Shown piece after piece: positions 1 to 6,114 of a stretch of 7,296 nucleotides of DNA. Numbering within the stretch: position 1 is the first letter of the stretch; each line of letters opens with the position of its first letter. The DNA comes from Halobacteriaceae archaeon Tc-Br11_E2g27 (GTDB lineage Archaea; Halobacteriota; Halobacteria; Halobacteriales; Haloarculaceae): assembly GCA_001564135.1 (NCBI GenBank), contig LKNH01000128.1:1-7296 (forward strand). Direction: 5' to 3'. Below the pieces are notes generated by a model. It ran no database searches, was not told the DNA's origin, and saw only the letters and a list, made by a program, of their open reading frames with translations. The translations under genes were made by a program, and so were the position numbers.

Positions 1-1436
1 ATGACGCTGATAAGCCCCTCCCGCCGGTGTCTATCTGTTGTCTCTCTAACCATTCCCTGTGCGCCGACGATATCTTCAGCGGTTCGCTCCTCGTTCGGAA
101 CACTCGGTTCATAGAGCGGAACGACCCGGATATCAGAATACACCTCCCGGCCATCGCGGTGCTCCAGTTGAAAGTCTTGTATCTGAATCGCCTTTCCGTT
201 GAAGACTTCGTCATTGTACTGCCGGGCCCGTGTCGCACCCTCGTCGGTCGGGACCAGCGTATCAACCTGCTTGCCGATAAGCTCTTCCGGTGCATATCCC
301 AGTGCCTCTTCAACACGCGGGGAAACAAACGTGAGACGACCGTCGAGGTCCAACCGATAGACAAAATCAAAGCTTGCAGCGAGAATTGCACGGTACAGCT
401 CGCTTTGCCTGTCGAGTTCGCTCTCTCGGCGGCGCAGCTGCTGGCGTTTTCGCTCAAGTCTCGTTATATCAGTAAACGTCACAACCTGCGCCCTTGAGTC
501 TGTCACGCCAACTGGGTTGGTCTCCACGAGATAATACTGTGGGTTGTCTTCGTCGCCTCGTTCGAGAATCACATCGTCTGTTTCTAGAAGCGTTGCGACT
601 TCGGGAAGCACCTCGGCAAGCGGGTCGCGCGTCGTCCGTGTGAGTACCGGAAACAGTTCTATCGCCGCCACGGAAGCATCTTTGATTCGCTGCTCGTTGT
701 CAAGATATATCGAGGCTGCACCACCTGGTAACGCGGTTCCGACCGCTGCCATTCGTTCCTGAAAGAGAAATAACACGCCGGTTGCGAAGATTGCCACGCC
801 AATCGGTGCGTAAATGAAGTTAATGAGTGTTGGAGTCACAAGTGCGATAATATCGAAGCCGACCGGAAGCGCCAGAAAGACCGCAAGCGCGGCGAGCGGG
901 CGAGTGTCATACTCCGACCGCACGTAGAGTTCGAATATCATGAACAGCCCAACCGCCGATAGCACGTAGGACAGCCCAGTCGCACTCCAGTGAATGAGTC
1001 CATGTTCAATCGCCAAGTGTGGAAACGGTGTTGTCGCTTCACTGGCGGTGAAATACTGGCCATGTATCGGATTGGTGAGTTTGACAAAGACGACAAGGAG
1101 GAACACCGCGGCACCCATTCGACGAAGCGTCCGGTCTCGATGGAAGGTTCTGTTCGTGTAGGCGGAACAAAAATACAGCCACGCCCAGACCGTTGCGAAC
1201 CCAGCGACGAGTCCGGTAATATACGCCGGTTCACGCAGTGAGGGTGGGAAGAGAAAGAATGCCGTTTTCAGGAGTCCCCATGCACCTGTGGTTGCTAACA
1301 ACCAGACAAGCCCTCGCTGTATTTCAGGGTCGTCGAACGACCGTGCTCGCGGAATCAAGAGCAGACAGAGAATTCCGCTGATAAAAAATACCGCGGTGTA
1401 CGCAACCCCGGCTGGTTCGGAAAGCGCAGCTAACAC
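1..1436 (-). CDS. 7TM-PAS sensor histidine kinase, N-terminal part (C-terminus outside window)
   Basis: Membrane sensor kinase of the haloarchaeal 7TM-PAS type, expected to sense a stimulus and phosphorylate a response regulator or output protein. Reading the minus strand from GTG at 1436 gives 478 open codons to the window edge. An in-frame TGA lies two codons upstream, so GTG is the first usable start. Seven hydrophobic segments lie at about residues 10-29, 41-63, 72-91, 107-122, 143-171, 180-200 and 204-225. The motif TNPIHGQYF (121-129) and the nearby PHLAIEHG and HWSATGLSY stretches are, from memory, typical of the histidine kinase N-terminal 7TM family. A degenerate PAS-like region follows (about 236-325), then a charged coiled-coil linker (326-348), then a clear PAS domain (about 345-468, with FDFVYRLDLDGRLTFVSP and EALGYAPEELIGK). 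The last residues, REGLISV, normally lead directly into the H-box helix, which is therefore outside the window. The kinase assignment is inferred from architecture; an output domain other than HisKA/HATPase is possible. It starts 53 bases after the proS stop and has its own TATA-like box. Confidence 0.88.
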   Translation of the reverse strand, partial: MLAALSEPAGVAYTAVFFISGILCLLLIPRARSFDDPEIQRGLVWLLATTGAWGLLKTAFFLFPPSLREPAYITGLVAGFATVWAWLYFCSAYTNRTFHRDRTLRRMGAAVFLLVVFVKLTNPIHGQYFTASEATTPFPHLAIEHGLIHWSATGLSYVLSAVGLFMIFELYVRSEYDTRPLAALAVFLALPVGFDIIALVTPTLINFIYAPIGVAIFATGVLFLFQERMAAVGTALPGGAASIYLDNEQRIKDASVAAIELFPVLTRTTRDPLAEVLPEVATLLETDDVILERGDEDNPQYYLVETNPVGVTDSRAQVVTFTDITRLERKRQQLRRRESELDRQSELYRAILAASFDFVYRLDLDGRLTFVSPRVEEALGYAPEELIGKQVDTLVPTDEGATRARQYNDEVFNGKAIQIQDFQLEHRDGREVYSDIRVVPLYEPSVPNEERTAEDIVGAQGMVRETTDRHRREGLISV

Positions 1437-1457
1437 GTTTCAGAAGGTACGCTCGCT

Positions 1458-1467
1458 CAAATAAAAA
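1458..1467 (-). promoter_or_regulatory. TATA-like box of the histidine kinase gene; possible proS terminator
   Basis: On the minus strand the run TTTTTATTTG is centred about 27 bases upstream of the GTG at 1436. That is the spacing expected for TBP binding on a leaderless haloarchaeal transcript. The same T-rich run lies about 23 bases past the proS stop codon, so it could also act as the T-tract terminator of the upstream transcript. No stem-loop precedes it. The promoter role is inferred from position and composition. Confidence 0.5.
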
Positions 1468-1489
1468 GGCACCTAATTCAGCACCTTCG

Positions 1490-2743
1490 TCAATCGAATA
1501 GCTGCTGTATCTCGCTCCGCCGGATATACTCGGTCTCGCCGTCGCGTGTCTCAAGTTCAAGTTCGCCAGTTTCGCGGAACGTATTTCCGATGACGAGTTT
1601 ATACGGAATGCCGAGCAGGTCGCTCTCTGCGAACCGCTCACCGATATTTTTCTCGGGGTCGTCAAAGAGTAACGTCTCGGCTTTGTCACACTCCTCATAG
1701 AGCGCATCGGCGACGGCTGCAAGTTCGTCGTCGTATTCGAGCGGGACAATTGAGAGCGTGTAGGGAGCAATCGAATCGCTTCCCTCACCGGGCCAGCGAC
1801 AGCCATCGTCGTCAGCATGCTGTGCAACGATTGTATGCAGCAGGCGCTCGATACCAATTCCATAGCTACCCATCAACACGTTCTGCTGTGAGCCATCAGC
1901 CATATCGACCGACAGTCCCATCGACTCGGCATAGCGCGTCCCGAGTTTGAAGATGTGTGCAATCTCGATTCCCTGTCCGCCGCGCAGTTCGCCACCACAG
2001 GCTGGACACGGACTCTTTTCGGTGAGGTCATCGCGTGGGGAGTCAGCGGTGTCGCCAAACCGGCAGTCCGGTTCCGTACACGAGAGCAGTTTGACCGTGC
2101 CGGTTTCGACCGGTGCGACGAACTCCTCCGAGGCGGAGCCACCCATCACGCTGTTGTCGGCGTCGCTGATGACGAACTCGATGCCGAGTCGCTCAAAGAG
2201 GCGGATATATGCGTCTTTGATTGCTTGATAGGATTCAGCCAGCGACTCCTCGCTGGCATGCAGGCTGTAGGCATCTTTCATCGTGAACTCTTTGGTCCGC
2301 AGCAGACCGAGACGAGCGTGGTCGTCGCGGTGTTTCGGCCCGACCTGATAGCACAGGATAGGAAGGTCCTCGTAAGAGCGGACGAGCCCCTCAAAGAGGT
2401 GGACGACTCCCTCCTCGTGGGAGGGAGCTAGACACATCTGCTGGCCATCGCGGTTTTCCAGCGTGAACATCTCATCCCCAAAACTCTCCCAGCGGCCACT
2501 TTCATCCCAGATACCGCGGTAGTTGAGCTGTGGCAGACGAATCCGCTGTGCACCAACCTCGCGCATCTCATTTTCGATTCGGTCGATAAGCGCCTGTCGC
2601 AGGCGCTCGCCGGTGAGCGTAAACCCATAGAGTCCGCTCCCAAACTGTCGGATGAGCCCCGCCCGGAAGCACAGCTCGACAGCCCGGCTTTCGTGTCCGG
2701 TCGGTTCCCGTCGGGTGAACAGTTTTGCCTCGCTCCGTCGCAT
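1490..2743 (-). CDS. proS: Bacterial-type prolyl-tRNA synthetase lacking the INS editing domain
   Basis: Class II aminoacyl-tRNA synthetase of 417 residues, expected to charge tRNA(Pro) with proline in the cytoplasm. ATG at 2743 is fixed by an in-frame TGA four codons upstream. The N-terminus (SGLYGFTLTGERL, 36-48) aligns with bacterial ProRS, as do DESGRWESFGDEMF (80-93), the substrate-pocket segment APSHEE (106-111), TKEFTMKDAYSLH (150-162), GGSASEEF (201-208), GIEIAHIFKLGTRYAES (258-274), motif 3 GSYGIGIERLL (292-302) and an anticodon-binding domain (about 327-417). The usual bacterial enzyme is about 570 residues, with a YbaK-like INS domain between GGSAS.EF and GIE..HIF. Here about 50 residues replace it, holding C222, C227, C246 and C249 (CX4C-X18-CX2C), a likely zinc ribbon. 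Motif 2 is unusual: HRDD instead of FRDE, with a loop one residue shorter. Haloarchaea normally use the archaeal/eukaryotic-type ProRS, so this is probably a second enzyme or a bacterial acquisition. No TATA-like box lies at leaderless spacing, so co-transcription with the hydrolase 62 bases upstream is likely. Confidence 0.9.
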   Translation of the reverse strand: MRRSEAKLFTRREPTGHESRAVELCFRAGLIRQFGSGLYGFTLTGERLRQALIDRIENEMREVGAQRIRLPQLNYRGIWDESGRWESFGDEMFTLENRDGQQMCLAPSHEEGVVHLFEGLVRSYEDLPILCYQVGPKHRDDHARLGLLRTKEFTMKDAYSLHASEESLAESYQAIKDAYIRLFERLGIEFVISDADNSVMGGSASEEFVAPVETGTVKLLSCTEPDCRFGDTADSPRDDLTEKSPCPACGGELRGGQGIEIAHIFKLGTRYAESMGLSVDMADGSQQNVLMGSYGIGIERLLHTIVAQHADDDGCRWPGEGSDSIAPYTLSIVPLEYDDELAAVADALYEECDKAETLLFDDPEKNIGERFAESDLLGIPYKLVIGNTFRETGELELETRDGETEYIRRSEIQQLFD

Positions 2744-2767
2744 TATGCGCTCTCACGTGGTCGGGCC

Positions 2768-2784
2768 TTTCGTACCTGTCGAAA
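2768..2784. repeat. Short inverted repeat between hydrolase and proS
   Basis: TTTCG and CGAAA form 5-base inverted arms around a 7-base spacer, inside the 62-base gap between the hydrolase stop and the proS start. It could be a weak hairpin or a protein site, but arms of this length also arise by chance. The rest of the gap shows no TATA-like box near the proS start and no convincing Shine-Dalgarno sequence. Confidence 0.2.
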
Positions 2785-2805
2785 CTGGTGAGCAAAGCCA
2801 CCTGC

Positions 2806-4989
2806 TCATGTTTGCTCCAGCTCAACAGCAGCACTCGCTAACGCAAATACGACGACTCGTTGCAACATACGTTCTTTCAGCCCTGATGGCTGTTCGAGGT
2901 CCATTCGCTCAAGATAGGACTGGCTCCCGTCAGGGACGGCAAGTGCCGTCCGGAACGCGTCGATATCAAGCAGTGTCGAGAGGTCGCGTGCGTCAATAGC
3001 TGATTGCAAGTTTCGTAGCGATTTTGCAAGCGTCCGCTCGGTTTCGGTCAGTTCAGTTCCGTAGGGGAACGTCGGTAGCGTCCCATCATCGACGGCTGGA
3101 CCAAGCCGCTGTTTGAGTTGCTCAGGGTAGTTGTATCGGTACTGTTGCGGTATCTCCCAGTCAGCAGGCAGCTTTTCGGCTGCTTTTGCTTGCGTGACGA
3201 GTTCATCTTGGAACCGTGAGTCAGCAAGGCAGATGAGCGAACCGACCACCTCCGCATCGGATTTCCCGCGGATATCCGCAACGCCGTATTCGGTGACGAC
3301 GATATCACGGAGATGCCGAGGAATCGTCAGATGACCGTAGTTCCAGATGATGTTTGAACTGAGGCTCCCACCCGACTCACGCGTCGAGCGAATCATCAGA
3401 ATCGACCGCCCATCATCCAGTTCCTGTGCCTGGTTAACAAAATTGAACTGGCCGCCGACACCGCTTACAACCCGGCCATCTTCGGTCCCATCGGAAACGA
3501 CACCGCCGGTGAGTGTTACTTTCATTCCCGTGTTGACGAACCGTGCATTCTTCCGCTGTGTACGCTTGAGCTGTTCGTCTCCGTATAAGGCGTTCGTGAA
3601 GGTGACACTCCGCATGTTGAGGTCGCGACGTTCCTCCTCGTCGAGTTCCCCCAGACTCTCGTACATGCTGGAGGACCCGAGGAAAAACGCCCCGTCGAGA
3701 ACCCGTCCGCCAGCGAGTTCGTCCCCGAGACCGTCCGCACAGAGACGGTTCCAGGTTCGTTCATCGTCGAGAGTTGGCGGCACAGTCTCCCCGGCGACGG
3801 AGAGCTGCCCATCACTCAGTTTGACATCGTCTGTGAGAATCCCCCATCGCTGTAAGAACGCTACAGCCGTCGCATCGAGGTCAGTTGGAATGGCTCCGGT
3901 CTCGTGGAGATAGCTGAGGGTTGCCTCGTCGATACCATCTGTGGCGTATCCCTCGTTCACGAGTTCCTGAATGTTGTAGTCCTCGTAGACGGTTCGTGAG
4001 AGGATGCCGTCCTCGTATAGATGGATAAACGCCTCAGCGAACATCTCGGTTGCCCCGTAGAGTCCTTCCTCGAAGGGTTCGACGTCACCAAGGTCGTCAA
4101 TGGTCTCGCCTGCATCGTCGTAGACGCCGAGCGATTCGATAATCTCCTGGTAGGTCGTGTTGTGGTTGTGACGAAGCGAGAGAGCGTGACCGATTGCATC
4201 TCCAAGTGAGCCAATTCCAATCTGGAGCGTGCCGCCGTCAGGAATCAACGTGCTCACCCGGAGCGCAATCGCGTGGTCGACAAGCGAAACTGGTTCGCTC
4301 GGTGGCGCAAAAATCGGATACTCGCCTGATTTGTCATCCAGGACGGCATCAACTGTCTCTGGTTCAATCGGTGCCTCGCCGTATAAAAACGGCATTTCCC
4401 GGCTCAGCTCCCCCACAATCATCAGGTCGCGCTCGCCAGCGGCCCTGGTCTCCAGCAGACTGTCGAACAGCTCGCTCGATATATCGGTATTTGTTGCAAT
4501 ATTGTACCGAAACTCCCCGTCAACCTGGCCCTCACCCATCAGCTGTAAGATGAGATTCGGTTCGGCGTTTTCGAATCGTCGAATCGCGTGGGTGTAGTTG
4601 ACGCTGTGATATCGTTGTTGGGCCTGTGGGATATCCATATAGCCGCCAGGCTGGAAATAAAACTCGTGTACTTCGATATTCTCCGGAAGCGTTCCGTTCT
4701 GGACACGGATATCGTACTCTAGGTCAGGATAGTTCTCGAAGAGGCGGTCGCCGAGCGGTTCGACAATCCGTGATTCCAACTCCGAGTGTCCGGTTGGCTT
4801 TGTCAGCGAGAGCGCCGTCCAGATTTCGAGGTCAATCTCCGGATTCGCCACGGCCCGCTCGACAAGTTCGTTCAAAATCCGGTTTGCCTTTCCCACGCCC
4901 AGGGGTGTCCCGACGACAATTTCCGTCCCCAGTCGGTCGATGATATCGTCAACGAGTGACGCAACATCATCGTATGTCGGTGCGGTCAT
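2806..4989 (-). CDS. Long-form acetyl-CoA hydrolase / CoA-transferase family protein
   Basis: Protein of 727 residues from the acetyl-CoA hydrolase/CoA-transferase family (relatives include Cat1 and 4-hydroxybutyrate CoA-transferase). Members hydrolyse an acyl-CoA or move CoA between carboxylic acids through a glutamyl-CoA intermediate. Visible family signatures are GTPLGVGKAN (27-36), the CoA-site motif QIGIGSLGDAIGHAL (256-270), GLYGATEMF (309-317) with E315 at the position of the catalytic glutamate in the G-H-[ST]-E-M-F motif, GVGGQFNFV (510-518) and VTEYGVADIRGKS (565-577). Short members are about 430-500 residues. This one has an extended N-terminus, roughly 90-100 extra residues between the glutamate motif and GRVLDGAFFLGS (428-439), and a C-terminal tail. 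It resembles the 650-730-residue subfamily I know from Proteobacteria, including the stretch around RFVNTGMKVTLTGG (483-496). The start is certain: TAA directly precedes ATG in frame. Substrate and the choice of hydrolase or transferase cannot be read from sequence. It has its own TATA-like box, and a palindrome abuts its start. The opposing ADP-forming synthetase suggests acetate or other organic acid metabolism. Confidence 0.88.
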   Translation of the reverse strand: MTAPTYDDVASLVDDIIDRLGTEIVVGTPLGVGKANRILNELVERAVANPEIDLEIWTALSLTKPTGHSELESRIVEPLGDRLFENYPDLEYDIRVQNGTLPENIEVHEFYFQPGGYMDIPQAQQRYHSVNYTHAIRRFENAEPNLILQLMGEGQVDGEFRYNIATNTDISSELFDSLLETRAAGERDLMIVGELSREMPFLYGEAPIEPETVDAVLDDKSGEYPIFAPPSEPVSLVDHAIALRVSTLIPDGGTLQIGIGSLGDAIGHALSLRHNHNTTYQEIIESLGVYDDAGETIDDLGDVEPFEEGLYGATEMFAEAFIHLYEDGILSRTVYEDYNIQELVNEGYATDGIDEATLSYLHETGAIPTDLDATAVAFLQRWGILTDDVKLSDGQLSVAGETVPPTLDDERTWNRLCADGLGDELAGGRVLDGAFFLGSSSMYESLGELDEEERRDLNMRSVTFTNALYGDEQLKRTQRKNARFVNTGMKVTLTGGVVSDGTEDGRVVSGVGGQFNFVNQAQELDDGRSILMIRSTRESGGSLSSNIIWNYGHLTIPRHLRDIVVTEYGVADIRGKSDAEVVGSLICLADSRFQDELVTQAKAAEKLPADWEIPQQYRYNYPEQLKQRLGPAVDDGTLPTFPYGTELTETERTLAKSLRNLQSAIDARDLSTLLDIDAFRTALAVPDGSQSYLERMDLEQPSGLKERMLQRVVVFALASAAVELEQT

Positions 4990-5003
4990 TTACTAGCTAG
5001 TAA
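4990..5003. promoter_or_regulatory. 14-base perfect palindrome abutting the hydrolase start (candidate operator)
   Basis: TTACTAGCTAGTAA reads identically on both strands. It ends at the base next to the hydrolase ATG and fills the interval between that codon and the TATA-like box at 5009-5020. If the transcript is leaderless, a dimeric regulator bound here would cover the transcription start and block initiation. The operator role is inferred; the symmetry is directly visible. Confidence 0.45.
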
Positions 5004-5008
5004 GCGAG

Positions 5009-5020
5009 ATAATAGATAAA
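5009..5020 (-). promoter_or_regulatory. TATA-like box of the hydrolase gene
   Basis: On the minus strand TTTATCTATTAT is centred about 25-27 bases upstream of the ATG at 4989, the spacing expected for a leaderless archaeal transcript. It is the most A/T-rich element in the 126-base gap between the RIO-like kinase and the hydrolase. Confidence 0.55.
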
Positions 5021-5039
5021 CAGTGGACCTCGTTCCCAT

Positions 5040-5049
5040 CTGTTAACAG
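5040..5049. repeat. 10-base perfect palindrome in the hydrolase upstream region
   Basis: CTGTTAACAG is self-complementary and lies about 20 bases upstream of the hydrolase TATA-like box, where an archaeal activator could bind. Its sequence is unrelated to the palindrome at 4990-5003. A shorter palindrome, CTGTACAG, lies at 5106-5113 just past the kinase stop. Both may be chance. Confidence 0.2.
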
Positions 5050-5115
5050 CAGCCGCGGTAGGGTGATATCTATCCGTTCAGTAACGAGCAATTTCTTGCC
5101 AGCTCCTGTACAGAG

Positions 5116-5913
5116 TCAACTTACAATTTTTTCGAGCTCTCCTTTGACTGTCATCACCTCAAAATCGTGGTCCGGCCGAAGGTTGACGAAATCGAGGAAA
5201 CTCATCGCATCGAGAAGCACTTCATCCTCGTAGTACTCAGATGCAACTCTGACTGCGTCCTGTGCTCCGATGAGCGGGTCAAGCGCCGCAAGAGCACACG
5301 CGAGGTCGTACGCGCGTGCATCTTCGAGTGCGTCCTCGTTGACGTTCGTTGCGTCGATAAAGTAGAGGTCGCCGTCGGCGATGAGGACGTTTTCGCCCCG
5401 GAGGTCGCCATGTACAAACCCGGCGTCGTGCATACGCGAAAGGAACTCAAACAGTTCAGGGGCGACGGCCCGTACCTCATCTCCGTCAAGCTCATCAAGC
5501 GTCCGAAATTCGGGGAGATACTCGAGGACGACAACGCCATATCCCTGATACTCAAAGACTTCGAGCGGCTCGGGAACGTTGATACCAAGCTCTCTCATAC
5601 TGCGAGTCGCTTCGAGTTCGTGCTCGGCCATCGCAAGCGGCGTTCCAAATCGTTCGAAAAAGCCCTCCCGACCGCTGGTAAATGCCCCAAGGTTTCGACC
5701 AGTCGTCAACACGCCGTGGACGACCGTATTCTGCACGGAGATCAGTTTGAGAAAGAGCCGCTCGTTGACGACAGCGGGCGTTGATAACCAGTTGTCTGCA
5801 TCGAGGGTCCTGACGGATTCGAGAGACTCTCCGTGGCGACGAATCGCTTCCTCAGCAACTGACTCAAGATCTTCCGCTGGAACGCTCCCGCGGAGAAACC
5901 GACGGACGGACAT
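5116..5913 (-). CDS. RIO/Bud32-like atypical serine/threonine protein kinase
   Basis: Cytoplasmic protein of 265 residues with the minimal kinase fold of the RIO/Bud32 group, probably phosphorylating a protein or acting as a regulatory ATPase. Visible elements are a candidate ATP-contacting lysine K56 (RLFLKL), an alpha-C glutamate region AEHELEA (96-102), the hinge VVVLEYLP (127-134), the catalytic loop HGDLRGEN (168-175, with D170 and N175) and the metal-binding aspartate D187 in YFIDATN (184-190), which replaces DFG. No activation segment or subdomain X is seen, as in RIO-type kinases. There are no membrane segments or signal peptide. ATG at 5913 is fixed by an in-frame TAG two codons upstream. 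From memory, similar proteins of this length occur widely in haloarchaea, annotated as RIO1-family regulatory kinase; the target is unknown. It has its own TATA-like box and is divergent from the synthetase. The 126-base gap to the hydrolase, with a promoter in it, argues against a required operon. Confidence 0.87.
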   Translation of the reverse strand: MSVRRFLRGSVPAEDLESVAEEAIRRHGESLESVRTLDADNWLSTPAVVNERLFLKLISVQNTVVHGVLTTGRNLGAFTSGREGFFERFGTPLAMAEHELEATRSMRELGINVPEPLEVFEYQGYGVVVLEYLPEFRTLDELDGDEVRAVAPELFEFLSRMHDAGFVHGDLRGENVLIADGDLYFIDATNVNEDALEDARAYDLACALAALDPLIGAQDAVRVASEYYEDEVLLDAMSFLDFVNLRPDHDFEVMTVKGELEKIVS

Positions 5914-5934
5914 ATCCTATCGTAGTGAGCAGGC

Positions 5935-5950
5935 TAAATAAATGATTTCG
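5935..5950 (-). promoter_or_regulatory. BRE and TATA-like box of the RIO-like kinase gene
   Basis: On the minus strand TTTATTTA (5942-5935) is centred about 25 bases upstream of the ATG at 5913. CGAAA (5950-5946), a purine-rich BRE-like element, lies just before it. This predicts a leaderless transcript starting at or next to the ATG. The same A/T-rich patch could also serve the plus strand, which would give the synthetase a leader of roughly 150 bases. Confidence 0.55.
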
Positions 5951-5993
5951 TCCCAGTTTCATACTACTGGACGTAAACTCTGAAACAATCTCG

Positions 5994-6010
5994 TCGCCCC
6001 CGGGTGGCGA
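5994..6010 (+). other. G/C-rich potential hairpin in the synthetase leader region
   Basis: TCGCC and GGCGA flank a 7-base G/C-rich centre that itself contains CCCGGG. The element ends three bases before the ATG of the small ORF at 6013. In RNA it could form a short stem in a synthetase leader. The arms are short and other pairings exist, so this is a weak call. Confidence 0.2.
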
Positions 6011-6012
6011 GT

Positions 6013-6114
6013 ATGTTAACGAAGTTACGTCCGGCAGTATCAGGTTGCTCGATGGTTTGCAACTATTGCAGATTGTCCAAACAGCTATCCCCGAAGGAAC
6101 CGAAACGCCAGTAA
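6013..6114 (+). CDS. Putative 33-residue cysteine-containing leader peptide, TAATG-overlapped with the synthetase
   Basis: ATG at 6013 opens 33 codons ending in TAA at 6112-6114. The last A of that stop is the first base of the synthetase ATG, a stop-start overlap that favours coupled re-initiation. The peptide has three cysteines, C12, C16 and C19, in GCSMVCNYC, and is basic (several Lys and Arg), unlike the acidic proteins around it. An in-frame GTG at 6004 would add three residues. Haloarchaea are known to encode many small cysteine-rich zinc-binding proteins, but their usual motif is a pair of CPxCG-type knuckles, which this lacks. No homologue is recognised and a chance ORF is quite possible. 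Support comes from the exact overlap and from the lack of a leaderless promoter or strong Shine-Dalgarno sequence for the downstream gene. Confidence 0.35.
   Translation: MLTKLRPAVSGCSMVCNYCRLSKQLSPKEPKRQ

Noticed and set aside
27..497. Open frame of 156 codons on the plus strand, antisense to the PAS region of the sensor kinase
   Set aside because: The minus strand reads through continuously as a 7TM-PAS protein to the window edge. The plus frame has no recognisable features.
1324..1863. Open frame of 179 codons on the minus strand overlapping proS and the start of the sensor kinase
   Set aside because: It overlaps the proS anticodon-binding domain and the kinase N-terminus in a different frame and gives a low-complexity Ser/Arg-rich product.
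1994..2140. A frameshift or deletion as the cause of the missing INS domain in proS
   Set aside because: The frame is continuous, both flanking blocks align cleanly and the replacement linker holds two well-spaced cysteine pairs, so this looks like an established architecture and not decay.
3347..3913. Open frame of 188 codons on the plus strand, antisense to the hydrolase
   Set aside because: It is a Ser/Arg/Pro-rich translation typical of the reverse complement of an Asp/Glu/Leu-rich haloarchaeal gene, and the hydrolase motifs lie on the other strand.
5167..5784. Open frame of 205 codons on the plus strand, antisense to the RIO-like kinase
   Set aside because: The minus-strand frame carries a complete set of kinase motifs. 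The plus-strand translation shows no recognisable domain, is not acidic, and has no promoter or ribosome-binding signal.
6058..6070. TGCAA-CTA-TTGCA inverted repeat upstream of the synthetase
   Set aside because: The 5-base arms are too short to call an operator, and the element lies inside the candidate small ORF where the bases may simply encode it.
6046..6072. CX3CX2C in the small ORF read as a radical SAM enzyme or its remnant
   Set aside because: The spacing matches the radical SAM cluster motif, but 33 residues cannot hold the barrel fold and no further radical SAM sequence is found in any nearby frame. The match is probably chance or a simple metal site.
5914..6113. A riboswitch or structured RNA in the divergent intergenic region
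   Set aside because: Only a short G/C-rich hairpin is visible. I recognise no conserved riboswitch core or tRNA-like fold.
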